NCBI GenBank assembly: GCA_021234155.1
Contig: JAJEKV010000002.1
Coordinates: 23,696,942-23,760,941, forward strand
Source: Isoetes taiwanensis
Lineage: Eukaryota; Streptophyta; Lycopodiopsida; Isoetales; Isoetaceae
Reading direction: 5' to 3'
Length of the DNA: 64,000 nucleotides
Below the pieces are notes generated by a model. The model searched no databases and was not told the origin of the DNA. It saw nothing but the letters and a program-made list of their open reading frames with translations. Both the position numbers and the translations under genes were made by a program. This document shows positions 12,350 through 23,460 of the stretch, one piece after another. The first letter of the stretch is position 1. Each line of letters opens with the position of its first letter.

Positions 12350-12765
12350 AATTTCATATTTGGGGGGGCATAGGGTTTTCAAATTTGGGCGGGTGGAGGG
12401 GTTTCAAATTTGGGCGGGCATTTTTAAATTTACATCCGCCTTCCACAAGCTTCACCATACCCACCATGACGCCACCTACATCCCGCCTTTGCTTCCCCCG
12501 CGCTTTGCAAATGCGATTACCCGATTTCGCTGCCCGGTATTAACTGCTAGATGGCCTATTGGACCTAGCGCCCGGCCCTCTTTGCTAGATGGCTGCGCAC
12601 CTACATCCCTTTGCTTCCCGCGCTGCGACCGCCCGGACGCCCGACTTATTTGCGGCAGTATTTCTGCTAGATGGCCCATTGGACCTAAGCGCCCGGCGCC
12701 CGATTACTCTTTGCTAGATGGCCTAGCGCCTAGTGCCAGCACCAGCGCCACCACTTAGCGCCTTT
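12350..12765. repeat. GC-rich tandem repeats with GCTAGATGGCC unit
   Basis: TTTCAAATTTGGGCGGG is repeated at 12378-12420. TGCTAGATGGCCTATTGGACC and variants recur near 12545, 12585, 12665 and 12712, with CTTTGCTTCCCGCGCT between them. The interval looks like a degenerate minisatellite. 12046-12349 before it shows no gene. Confidence 0.6.
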
Positions 12766-12884
12766 GTTTTCATCACTCTAGACACTAAAGATATCAGGAA
12801 TCATGAAGGCAAGTGGTCTTCTTTTACTTGATTTTTTAGTTTTGCTAGTCAAATAGCACCAGTTTCTTGAATATATGTTAGCTT

Positions 12885-13330
12885 GATGCATATTGAGGAT
12901 GCAAATGGCGTGCAACCTTAGCATGGTCTGCTTTACTAAATGCATGTTGAGGAATGCAAATGGTGCCATGGCGCCATTTGCATGCCATTTGCATTCACCA
13001 CCATGCATTTGGTCTGCTATATCAAATGCATGCTGAGGATGCCTCATCATGTTTGGAAATGGCACCTTGAGGATGCAAATGGAGCCATGAAGCCATTTGC
13101 ACCATAACACCAAACCCCCTTTTTTTGCTTGGTGCAATGGGCCATTTGCACCCCTAGCGCCCCTTTTTTTTTTGGAAATTTTTTTTGGGTCTTTGGGGGT
13201 GCAAATGGCACCATGTTGCATCCTCAAGGTGCCATTCCAAGCATGCTAAGGATGCAAATGGCCATTTGAATTCACTAGCATCGCGAAAAAATATGTTGAG
13301 GATGAGTTCACCGGCATGCATTTGAAGTGC
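12885..13330. repeat. GAGGATGCAAATGG-type repeat cluster
   Basis: At least six variants of TTGAGGATGCAAATGG(N)GCCAT are present (about 12892, 12948, 13030, 13072, 13190 and 13248). The inverted GCAAATGGTGCCATGGCGCCATTTGC lies at about 12956-12981. The AAATGGNGCCAT core resembles the array at 11640-12045 but in a different context. Confidence 0.65.
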
Positions 13331-13400
13331 GCTATAGCAAATGCGTTGGGTATGCCCCGAGATTTCTTTTGTGGAGTAACCTTCGTCGGCTTAGTACCCG

Positions 13401-13404
<4 letters not shown>

Positions 13405-13431
<27 letters not shown>

Positions 13432-14330
13432 GAAGGGCGACAAACTTTATTGAAACTCCAAGCCAAAAAGCAAAATACAAATGCACGGAGGCCGGGAATA
13501 AAGTCTCGAGTATAATCATGATCCTTGAGTAGAACCACCATCCTATGCATAAGACAACACACTCAAATAGGACTCAAATATCAAGCGCGGCTTGGCGGGG
13601 AGCAAGCGAAGAGCAATGGTAAGCCTTAACAATTCTAGCTTGTGCGTCTTGGAGGACAACGGCGGGGAGGAATATCAAACCACGAAAGATAAAGCGGTCT
13701 TACAGCGCTTCGGATGGACCATAACAACCATCGATGCTAAATGAAATGCTTGGCTCATAACTTATTCCAAGTATCGGATAAGAGCGGCCGGAAGCACTAG
13801 CGACTTGTCAATGTCATATGAAAAAGAAAGCGGCCAAGACCAAGCGGCTGGGAGATGAACATATAAAAGAAACAATGCTCAATGGTCTCGTCCCTTTGCT
13901 TGCACCGTGGGGCGAGTGTCGACACTTCGAGGATCAAATCTGTGGACAAACACATTCACACGAGGACATCTGTGAAGAATCTTCCACCAAAGCACAGCCA
14001 CCTTAGGATGGAGTAGTTTATCCCAAGCCCAAGTCCACACAGGTGAAAGCTGAAGGAACCACCTAGTGGATGGCGGAAGGATATCACTATTGACAAGCAG
14101 CCTATATATAGAATTCACAAGCCTATGCTCATGAATACTCTGGTGAGAAACCAACATGCACCCTTCAATAGCCTTTGGAGCAACCAATGGCAGAGTACTA
14201 GCAACCTTTTGCCAAATAGGTCTGTCCCATCGAGACAATGAGAATTTTGTTTGAAAGATTTGCCATGTCGCTAACTGGCCAGAATCATACCATGCCGCAA
14301 CTGTCAAGATTCCTGCTAACCTCCAGCGCC
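13405..14330 (-). pseudogene. 3' end of a plant L1-type LINE, decayed
   Basis: On the minus strand the unit ends in a poly-A (T-run 13407-13431 on the plus strand) preceded by CAATAAAGTTTGTCG, a typical plant LINE tail. Upstream, the minus ORF at 13879-14307 contains WDKLLHPKVAVLWWKILHRC, which resembles the zinc-binding RVT domain (zf-RVT) found C-terminal to LINE reverse transcriptase. The order (zf-RVT, short 3' UTR, poly-A) fits a 5'-truncated LINE insertion. No reverse transcriptase core remains in the window. Confidence 0.75.
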
Positions 14331-17180
14331 GTTGAGTTAATAGTCACGACGAAATTCAAAATATGGCTTACAACTTTGACGAAGAGTGGGGCAGGATTTG
14401 ACCTTCTTATGAATGTTGGCAAAGAAAAGCATGATCCTATTAATGGCAGTGATTCAATTCAGCAACAAATTTCGTAATTTAGCTTCATAAACAAATTTTC
14501 TTGATGTGTAAATTTGTCAATTTCAGAAAAACTTGCTAATTTAAGTTGCATTATTTTTTTTTGTTGTTTTTTTCTCCCCCTGCTATTAATGGAGCCAAAT
14601 TTGGGCAAAATATGTGTGAAAAATGCTAAATAGCGCCACATTATCGTATAAAACACCTTAAACAAGGTGCTACACGACGCGAGGGTTGCATGCGATGTGG
14701 GGAATGTGTTTTCATGGTTTACGTTTTTTTTGGATTTGCATACTAAGTCTTTTGGTTTTGTATGAAGCCTTGTAAATACTATGAATATAGGGTGTCGTTT
14801 TCTTACTGTAGGAGTTTTGAGTTTTGTTTGTAAAGCTGTGTAGATCAATTCATACAGCTAAGGAAGGAAAGAGAAAGTATTGATAACTTTATACTGGTCG
14901 CTCATTATGACCTTTTCATTGTGGGCTTTTGGCTGTCCAAACCCTTTTCTTTTAAGCACGTACGCCTTTTTATCTAAGCCTTTTTTGGGTATATAAAAAT
15001 GAAGAAGTGGGTTTTGTTATCATGAACTAAAGCTCTATTGATTCTCCTTGTATTAGCTATGCAAAATTAGGACTACAACATGTACAAAATCTGGTACACA
15101 ACATTGCTCGTTATTTCAAGTAGCAATTTGGAACACTATCTTGCACTCCTCTTCGCTTAAAAACCATGGCAACTGAAGATTCAACACCATCACCTCACGA
15201 ATGGGGCGCCAAATCAAAAGACAACAAGCCCGACAAGAGGGTAGAGGATGATGCAAATTAGACATAAATGGAGCACTAAAATCATAATAAAGAATTTCAT
15301 TTGAAGAGACCCAGAATATACTTTGCTCAAATTATGCGGTTGGTTGCATAGCTGCTCAAATTATGCGAGTTGGGTTGCATAACTTCTCAAATTACCCGGC
15401 TACTTTATGTTAATTTTTATATGCTTTTAGTGAATATGCATAGCTCTTCATCTAAATAAGTTTGTCTCTCTCTTGAGTATTTGGCGTATATCATGATAAC
15501 AACTTAGATTCGGCTTTAGTTCGGAGAGACCAACTTTTCTTTTGATTGAGGTGTTTATATAGCGAACATCTTGCGATAGCAGTGATGAAGTATGATGCTT
15601 ATCTATTTAATAAACTATATCTACAAAAAATGGATTTATCGGGATGGGCATGCTTTGCAATTAAATCCTTAGCGGAATATTCAAATGAGCGGGACAAGAT
15701 ATATCTCAAATATATTGGTCTTCTTCTTTGAACATTATACAACAATAATACCTAATGATATGATGGTTTGCATTTTTACTTCTCATGGATTTGATGATTC
15801 AAAGACGTTAAACCACTCTATTTGATGAAACATTAACATCTCTATTTAATGAAATAGGTAGTTTCAATGAATTTTTGCATATGGGGGAATGTGAGCCTAA
15901 ACTTCATAATTTTCTCTCTCCTCATAAAAGCAAACTTCATCAGGTTGGACCTAGAAAGTTTGTAAGATTGCACTAAGAATGGACCTATCATGCATACTTT
16001 TATTGAACTCATTATAATGGCGCCAACATGATATTTAGAACTTAGCGGAAGCCTTAAAATCTACGGTCATGTTGAAAGCACTAAGATGCATAAATTAATG
16101 TTGGTTCTTGTGAGCTAGTGTTACAAGTAATAATACAATACACAATGCATTTTGTCCCAAACTATTCATTACATGGGGAGTGCAAGTGAAGTGTAGGGAC
16201 CTCTTGTATGCTTTTAGCATCCATATCCTTCATTACCAGTCTCAGTCTTGCCTAGGAACATCGTCCCAATATTTAATGGAGTTAAATCCCACGATTACAA
16301 TAATCTTAATGCATTGCACGGAGATCTAGCGAATATACCCTTTGAGCATTGACATATAAGACCCCATCATTTAATGTCTATTTTTACCAAGTAATGCGGC
16401 ACTACGGGGATTCTCATCTTCTTTGGAGTCTCTCTCTTGAGTATTTGGCGTAGCTGTCTGTTTGCTTTGCTTGTTCAACAATAAAGTTCGCATTCGGCGG
16501 AGACCTTCTGTTCAATCACCCTTTTGTCCATGGAACATCTCATTTTCTTCTAAGATATCACGGAAGGAAGAAATTTATGATTGGCTTAAGTAAGGCAGGA
16601 TGTCCATACCATTTACCACCATTTTCCGCCATTTTGCACTCCTTGTTCTTTATTCCTTTATAACCATCACTATTATATCCACGCTTCTATAGAAACACAT
16701 TCTCTAAATCAAGCTGAATTATCTAGTTCCCAGAGCCTATAAGATCCCTAGATGCATTGGGCATGTGTAGGGTTTGTAGCATAACTCATTCTTAGAATTC
16801 CAGTTGTGCGCTAACCCTCTGAAGCCTGCAACCATCTTATTCATACCATTAGTTCATCGATTTCTCAGCTAATGTCCTAATTATCTCATTTCTCATTAGC
16901 TCCTTGCACAAGACAACTTTTCACCTACACATCCCGAGGATTGTAAATTCGTCTTGAAAACTTGATGGAAACCTTGCATGTTGTATCTTGTAAAGAACCT
17001 TTTCCCTCCAATTTTAAGGCAACTAGATCACCACACTTCAGCATAATCTGAAAGTGTTTTATAAAAAATTATTATTATAATTTATCCTTCTCCTGCGCAG
17101 GTAATGGAATGTTACACCTACAAGAAGTGTAGATGAATTTAGAGGATCATCCATTCTCCTGGTTGTGAGCACAAGCTGCA
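14331..17180. other. AT-rich stretch without recognised gene
   Basis: No ORF with recognisable domain content. A segment with CTCTCTCTTGAGTATTTGGCGTA occurs twice (about 15465 and 16430), each followed by a related sequence (CATTCGGC or ATTCGGCTT, then GGAGA), which suggests a dispersed repeat. AAATTATGCGGTTG-like units repeat at 15335-15405. Confidence 0.45.
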
Positions 17181-17189
17181 AAGAAAATG

Positions 17190-17522
17190 CTTACTTGTCA
17201 GACAATTGGATTCACTGTTGTATCAAATTCTGTCGTTGCTCCTTCCCAAACAATTCTTCCATCGTGAAGGAATAAAATCCTTATGTCATGAAACACATTT
17301 GTCAGCATTTTTGTATATAAATGGTGGGTTAGACATAAGTTGTTACCTATCAACAGCTCTCCGTATTGTGCTATGTTAATGGGTTACAACCACATATGAT
17401 GAAATTTTGCTCGGGTTTCCACTGACATCACGGCCTTTTATGTGGACAGAATGTATGAGATCCTCAACCACCGTCGATGCTATGGGATCCAATCCTGCAG
17501 TTGGTTCATCATACATCACAAC
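17190..17522 (-). pseudogene. TGD3/ABCI13-like ABC ATPase gene fragment (two exons)
   Basis: The minus-strand exon 17522-17347 is framed by TTTTGTAG and a GGTAAC donor. It encodes VVMYDEPTAGLDPIASTVVE (Walker B, D-loop region), continues to SSYVVVTH, then an in-frame TAA where family members have Gln, then HSTIRRAVDR. The next exon begins at 17279 and reads ILFLHDGRIVWEG, then TTVNPIV followed by TGA. These are signatures of the plastid ABC transporter subunit TGD3 (ABCI13), the ATPase of the TGD1-2-3 complex that imports ER-derived lipid into chloroplasts. Only the C-terminal part of the nucleotide-binding domain is present. Walker A and the ABC signature were not found upstream. The kept intron means it is a genomic fragment, not a retrocopy. 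The stops mark it as a pseudogene or a transposon-captured piece. Confidence 0.8.
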
Positions 17523-19900
17523 CTACAAAATAAACATCAACACTTAGAACTAAACACAAAATGAACACAACTTTAACTTCTACGATGTTGCATAGCTATG
17601 AAAATGCAAGCAAAAGAGCCAAAAGAGCCAAAAGGCACAAGTTTTCAATCTCAGAAAAATGATCGATTACTAAACTTACATACCTAAAAGAGTCTGTATC
17701 CTCCTGTATAGAAATTACATGGTCTCAAAACAATGCATTCCAAAAGAGTCTAAATCCTCATGTATCAAAAATGCCCACAATAAAGCAATGTTTGGTTGAG
17801 ATGCAAGGGTTTAATCTTACGCCACATCTAATCCGGCATCCTTGGACATCTTAGAATCATGCATATAAAATACAAAATAGAAATCCCATTTATGCGGCAA
17901 GTTCTCATTTCCATAACCGGTGCTACTATCCTCTTGCAAAGAGGCATATCCCTAATGCATGTTTCTTATTCCTTGAAAGCACAATAAATCACAAAGCGAA
18001 CCCAAATGAAATAAATCTCCTTGAAACCCCTAAAATCCGAAGCAAACAAATTCTCAAAACACACTTCTTTTTTGGTGGCGTAGATGCCTTCTTAGAAATG
18101 ACTCAAAAGGAAAGCCTAAACTTCGTAAACCAAGCTGGGAATACATTTCTACATGGATTGAAGACTTGAAAAGCGATTACCCGATTTTGTCGTTCAATCA
18201 AGCAAAAAAATGGAATAATATGCAAATTTCCGGAATCGATTCTGGCCTGAAGAGGTCGATTTGTAAACTGTTTTCGTATGTATCCTCTGTTAATCTACGA
18301 AGTTAAATTTGAAGCTCCGGCACGCTATTAGTTAGGAGCCTTCTTCAAATGTAATGGAGAAGAGTGGTAAAAGTTTTACACGAAGCTCCGGCTGCTTCTG
18401 CAGCCGGCGTCAAAGCAATGTCGAAAGCAAAGGCGAACAAAAACTCTTAGCGCATTTGAATGAATGGAGAAAATGAAGGAAAAGCGGCATCTTGAGGAGC
18501 ACAAAAAAATTTATTGGATCCTATAGGTTCTATTACTAATCGGTGATCTTAGCAAAGGGAAAAATACATCCGATATTGCAATACATTTTAAGAAAGCGGC
18601 TCCATCGCCGAACAGCCCGAACTACTTAGGTTAGCGGTTTCGGTACAGCAACAACAAAAATGACCGGTTCACGGCCAATAATGGGTTTTAGCGCCTACGT
18701 CAATGGCATATTTCCGCATATCTTGGCATATCGTGGAATATCACCGAAGTAAACCCACAAAAACAAAGGGTTTGCCCCTTAGCAAAACAAAAAAATGTCT
18801 TAAAAACAATTTCATCCCTAATTGGAATCACGAAATTTCTCATTTTAATGAAATTGTGCTTCTTTGGATTTGATGGTGTTTGTTTGGGATGAGCCCAGGT
18901 AACAGTTTATATCACAACATGTGTTACATTGAATGAGTTAATATGTGAATGGAAATAAACTAATAACAATTAGAAATCCAATTGCATGGAATTGGCTTCA
19001 TGAGCTAGTTGTTCAACATACCACAATGTTGAAAAATGCAAGCAGTACCTGCTTCACATATCAACTCTCTGATTCTGTCTGTTTGGCTAACAACTATAGC
19101 AATATACCTGCAACATAGATGCTTAACACCCAGCTATATGAAAAGCTCAACCAAAAATTTTCACTTGTTCTGCAATAAATGTAAATGGAGAAGGTTGCTG
19201 AATGTTTACACTTTATAGCATTATGTAGCATATGTTCTTAGCATGGCAACAATCAATCCTTGAATAAACATAAAAGAAAAATTCCAATCTCTCTATCAGT
19301 CACAAATCAGCCTTTCGGTCCTTTTTGAGATAAGTACTTTCCACAGTATAGTTGGCAATGTTTTATAGTGGGAAAAGGGTACATCAGACCAGATTTATAG
19401 GTAGCTACGATAATTTCTAGCACTTCAGCTTTCACCATGATTACCTTTCAGATGACTTGGAATCCAATCTCCACTCTTATCTCTTGTTCAAATGCTACAT
19501 CTCCAATTTTGTTCATAAAACTGCAAGCAATAAATCCATAATAAGCAATAAAAGAATTGCACCTATTGTCCAATAGACCAAGATATTGATAAATGGTACC
19601 AGAACTTTGTTTTTCAGCTGGTCTGTTAACAACAACTCCAAATCTCTGAGTACTTTCGAAGAACTAGATGGCATTTAGATTCTGAACAGAATTTTTTTCA
19701 CATATGCCTGTCTAAAAAAAAAAAAAAATAGCAAAAAAGCACGTCAGAGATCATAGAAAAAAAAAACCTACGAAACAAATTCCTTGACAGAGAAGATGCA
19801 CATAGTTTTATCGATCAAAATACAACAACTTTATACACCCATAATGAAGATGTCCAGATAAACTATCATTTGTAGCAGTCGCCTGTAAGATCATTATAAC
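17523..19900. other. AT-rich stretch with an unassigned exon-like block
   Basis: Mostly non-coding. On the minus strand, 19436-19515 is framed by a TTGCAG acceptor and a GTAATC donor and reads MNKIGDVAFEQEIRVEIGF before a stop. Another stretch near 19620-19680 reads VLRDLELLLTDQLKNKVLV. I do not recognise them. They may be further pieces of a captured gene. Confidence 0.3.
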
Positions 19901-19919
19901 ACCAAACATCAATGTCGCA

Positions 19920-20350
19920 ATAGTGACATACCTCAATATTGATCCCGTTACACAAGAAATATATTCTATCATATGTAGCATCAATGACTCCTTACAATAT
20001 GTTGAAATAAGAAGAACCAAAGTTGAGCACAAATACTATGAAGGCAAACACTTCTACAAGAAGACGATTCCAATTGCCTTGTCAAATGCAATCACTGCAC
20101 ACAAGTCACAAGGAGGAAGCATAGAGGGAAAAGCTATCATCGTTGTCAGAAAAGCATTTTCTCCTGGTCTACTATACATAATGTTCTCCAGAGTTAAAAC
20201 GAGAGATTAGTTAAAAGTGGTGAGGCCAATACAAGCGACAGACTTCGTACCAAACAACAACCTTGCATGGGTCGTTTGGCAAAGACTAAAAAACTATGAA
20301 CATAAAAATACAAAAAAAGAAAAAGAAAAAGAAACTAAACTCCTTGATAT
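19920..20350 (+). pseudogene. C-terminal end of a PIF1/Helitron-type helicase
   Basis: The frame reads IALSNAITAHKSQGGSIEGK, then FSPGLLYIMFSRVKTRD, a TAG, then LKVVRPIQATDF. HKSQG and LLY-SR are the last motifs (V/VI) of SF1B PIF1 helicases, and the arrangement is as in Helitron Rep-helicase proteins. Walker A, Walker B and the Rep HUH nuclease are absent from the surrounding sequence. The fragment could come from a Helitron or a cellular PIF1. In a repeat-rich plant a Helitron is more likely, but no Helitron 3' hairpin with CTRR was confirmed. Confidence 0.7.
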
Positions 20351-21060
20351 TTGCAGAGTTACAATGGCCAACGACAAAGGCAGCAGCAGCAAGGCCGACA
20401 AGAACACATCGAAGAAACGTCCACAAGCTAGCCAGATAAGTACTCCAAACAAGCTTCAACTTGGATCTAACCGAATACCAAAACCAACACGAATTTGTAC
20501 TTGTAGTTCTACAAGATATATTACGAAGATATAGAAAAAAACAACAAAACAAAAAGGCGAAGCCATCATCGTCTAGCGCAACAACCAAAACACTAGACAG
20601 CTCCACGACGCGCTATGTAGACATTTGTGGAATCGAGCCCAGCAAATACGTAAAAGGTTGGCAAACAATTTCAAAACTCCAAAGCTTCACACAAGAAGCA
20701 ATCGAGCAAAATAAAGGCCTTCAAGCAAGAAAACAACGAAGAATCAGCTGAAGATAAACCTAAAAAAAAAAAAAAAAATAACACTATCATTAACCACAAT
20801 GAATACACATATCAACTAAGAATACTTTTCACAGGGTTTGTCAAACACATCCTAAGGAAAGAGAATATCGAGGCCAACTACGACAGCATGACGAAAAAAC
20901 AAGGAATACAACACCTTGCAACCATCTTAGGGGGCATCACCACCTACCAAGCTTCCATATTGTACATCTTGACCGTAGATGAATGTCTATCTCTTATTTG
21001 GATAAGTATTGAGTGTATTCGAGTATTTTGTTCAAGTGTTATTAATTCAGTAGCTTTTTG
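20351..21060 (+). pseudogene. Lys/Ser-rich ORF remnants after the helicase tail
   Basis: Frames 20217-20534 (from MANDKGSSSKADKN) and 20461-20751, then an open stretch 20780-21060 reading YQLRILFTGFVKHIL and DECLSLIWI, look like one decayed coding region with frameshifts. No family is recognised. It may be the tail of the same element as the helicase. Confidence 0.3.
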
Positions 21061-22054
21061 AAGGGAAGTTTCTTATATACATATAGTATTTATGCTTAAT
21101 ACAAAAACTTTTTGAAGGGAAGTGTAACCTTTCCATACATATAGTATCAACAAAATTCTTCATAGAATGTAACCCTTAAATCAACACATGTGTATATGTG
21201 ACTCCTAGTGATTCTTCTACAAAACCCACGTAAATCAATAAACCTGGGCATGTAGGAGAGCCAATGCAAGGATCACGTCATTCTTCACATTCTACTGAGT
21301 ATGCCAGGCATAAGATATCTATGCCGCATAACTCATAAAACATTAGAATAATGAGAGTTGCAAAATAATTACATAGTTCGAAGGCATATTACTTACCATG
21401 CAATAGGTGGCCCACGCTTTCGATGCAAGCTGGCCTCCACGAGTCTCCTGATGAAGAACATGCACAAACCCCCCATGATTTTGAATTGGCTTATTGTGTT
21501 GGTTTAGTGATCATCCAATCTCCTGCACGTTCCATTAGGTTTGCTGAGGCACCAAATTTTTGTTGGAGCCAAGGACCCAACCTGTATTAATGATGTGGTT
21601 AGTAATTATACTTCATAAGGACCTTCTAAAATTATAGAAGAGCAAGATACCTATGAATATGTGCACTGAGTAGACGAGACCTTTCAACAAGTGGAAGCAA
21701 CAACACCCAATCATCTTGATCAGGTGAAAAGTCCAAGTCGGGTCAGTAAAGTGGGCTGCAGTACATGGAGTGGTACTACACGAAGAAAATACCTATACAC
21801 TTTCAGACAAAATATAACATGCGGTAAAGACAAATCAAAGTATGTTAATTGACTTATTTGTATGTAATGGGACAAACAATGACACTCAACCTCTTCAATC
21901 CATGGCCTCCTCTGGAGGAAATGGACTAGATCAAACAACTCCAACTTTGCAAAATCTCGCTTGCTGGTAATGATACGAGCTCGAAATTAAGTTCCCGCTA
22001 CAACTGCTCCACCCCATCGGCAGAGTTGTCCAACAGTGCCGGATCTAGAAATAA
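21061..22054. other. No gene recognised
   Basis: Non-coding sequence. The short ORF at 21720-21944 has no recognisable domain. Confidence 0.4.
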
Positions 22055-22725
22055 TGTGACGCTTCCCGAACCTATACGATGCTCCCATCATATGAATACA
22101 TGAAATTCCCCTCCCATTGTGACTCCATCACCAAGGAAAGGACATCCGTCTGACTCGGACCACTTGTGATGGGCAAATGTCTGGGTGAAGGACACGAAGG
22201 TGTCATTTGTCCTACGCCTTCTATGGGAATCCTATACAACATAAGCGTACATACATGTTAGCACCTGGCAACAGTACAAATAAATAATATACCACCATGA
22301 GGGGTGGCCCATCCATCATCAATACCGATATACATAAGAAATGCACCATAAATAAGGCTCTACCCTGGACTCAGACACTGTGGGGTCGACTGACGGTCAA
22401 GGCCACCGGATAACAGTAGGCAGAAGTATAACATGGCGTTGGCTAGCACAGAACTATGGCTAGGGTAGTCCACTACATCCGCCCCTCCTGTGCACACTTT
22501 GCAGATAGGTTGGATCATGTTATGGCGTGGTTGTAGCCTTCCGAAGATGCAATCTCATGGAGTCACCCTATGAGACTACTCTAGGTTAAATCTCCTCAGT
22601 TTGATGAGGCAGGAAAGGGATGAATTCCCTCCAAAATTACGATGGTTCCATGGGTGTGCTAGAGGATACGTGCGCACACGCATCTGTACCCGACTTACCC
22701 CCCTGAATCTGTACTTATAGTCGGT
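22055..22725 (-). repeat. Inverted LTR arm, left
   Basis: This is the reverse complement, with scattered differences, of 22800-23460. On the minus strand it ends GCGTCACA at 22055, like the LTR ends of elements A and B. It contains the CAGGAGGGGCGGATGTAGTG segment related to 37576-37600 of the element B LTR. It is an LTR fragment of the same superfamily, but no primer binding site adjoins it. Confidence 0.75.
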
Positions 22726-22799
22726 CACTGCGTGTGGTCCGGATATGGGTCTGACACCTTCTGGGTCGCAGGATACATACCTATATGGATGCCCTGGAC

Positions 22800-23460
22800 T
22801 CGGTATAGATTTAGGGGGGTAAGTCGGGTACAGATGCGTGTGCGCACGTATCCTCTAGCACACCCATGGAACCATTGTGATTCTGGACGGGATTCATCCC
22901 TTTCTTGCCTCATTGGACCGGGGAGATGTTATCTGGAGTAGTCTCATAGGGTGACTTCATGAGATTGCATCTCCAGAAGGCTACAACCATGCCATAGCAT
23001 GATTCAGCCTATCTAGAAAGTGTGCACAGGAGGGGCGGATGTAGTGGACTACCCTAGCCATTGTTCTGTGCTAGTCAATGCCATGTTATACTTCTGTCTA
23101 GTGTTATCCAGTGGCCTTGACCATCAGTCGACCCCACAAGTCTGAGTCCAGGATGGAGCCTTTTTTATGGTGCATTTCCTATGTATATCAATGTCATATT
23201 ATTGTTCGTATTGATGATGGATGGGCCACCCCTCGTGGTGGTATACTAATTATTTGTATTGTTGCCAGGTGCTAACATGTATGTATTCCCATAGAAGGCG
23301 TGGGACGAATGACACCTCTGTGTCCTTCACCCGGACGCTTGCCCATCACAAGTGGTCCGAGCATCACAAGTGGTCCGAGTCAGACGGAGGGCCTTTCCGT
23401 GGTGATGGAATCGCCATGGGACGGGAATTTCTCGTATTTGTACGATAGGAGCATCATAGG
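22800..23460 (+). repeat. Inverted LTR arm, right
   Basis: The plus-oriented partner of the left arm, separated from it by about 75 bp. It matches the element B LTR 3' half (GCACAGGAGGGGCGGATGTA; the AATGACAC block at 23309 against 37871). ATCACAAGTGGTCCGAG is tandemly duplicated at 23347-23380. The arms could form a cruciform of about 650 bp per arm. The ORFs here are artefacts. Confidence 0.75.

Noticed and set aside
13879-14307. Stand-alone host gene
   Set aside because: The frame matches the zinc-binding tail of LINE Pol and is followed by a LINE-type 3' end with poly-A.
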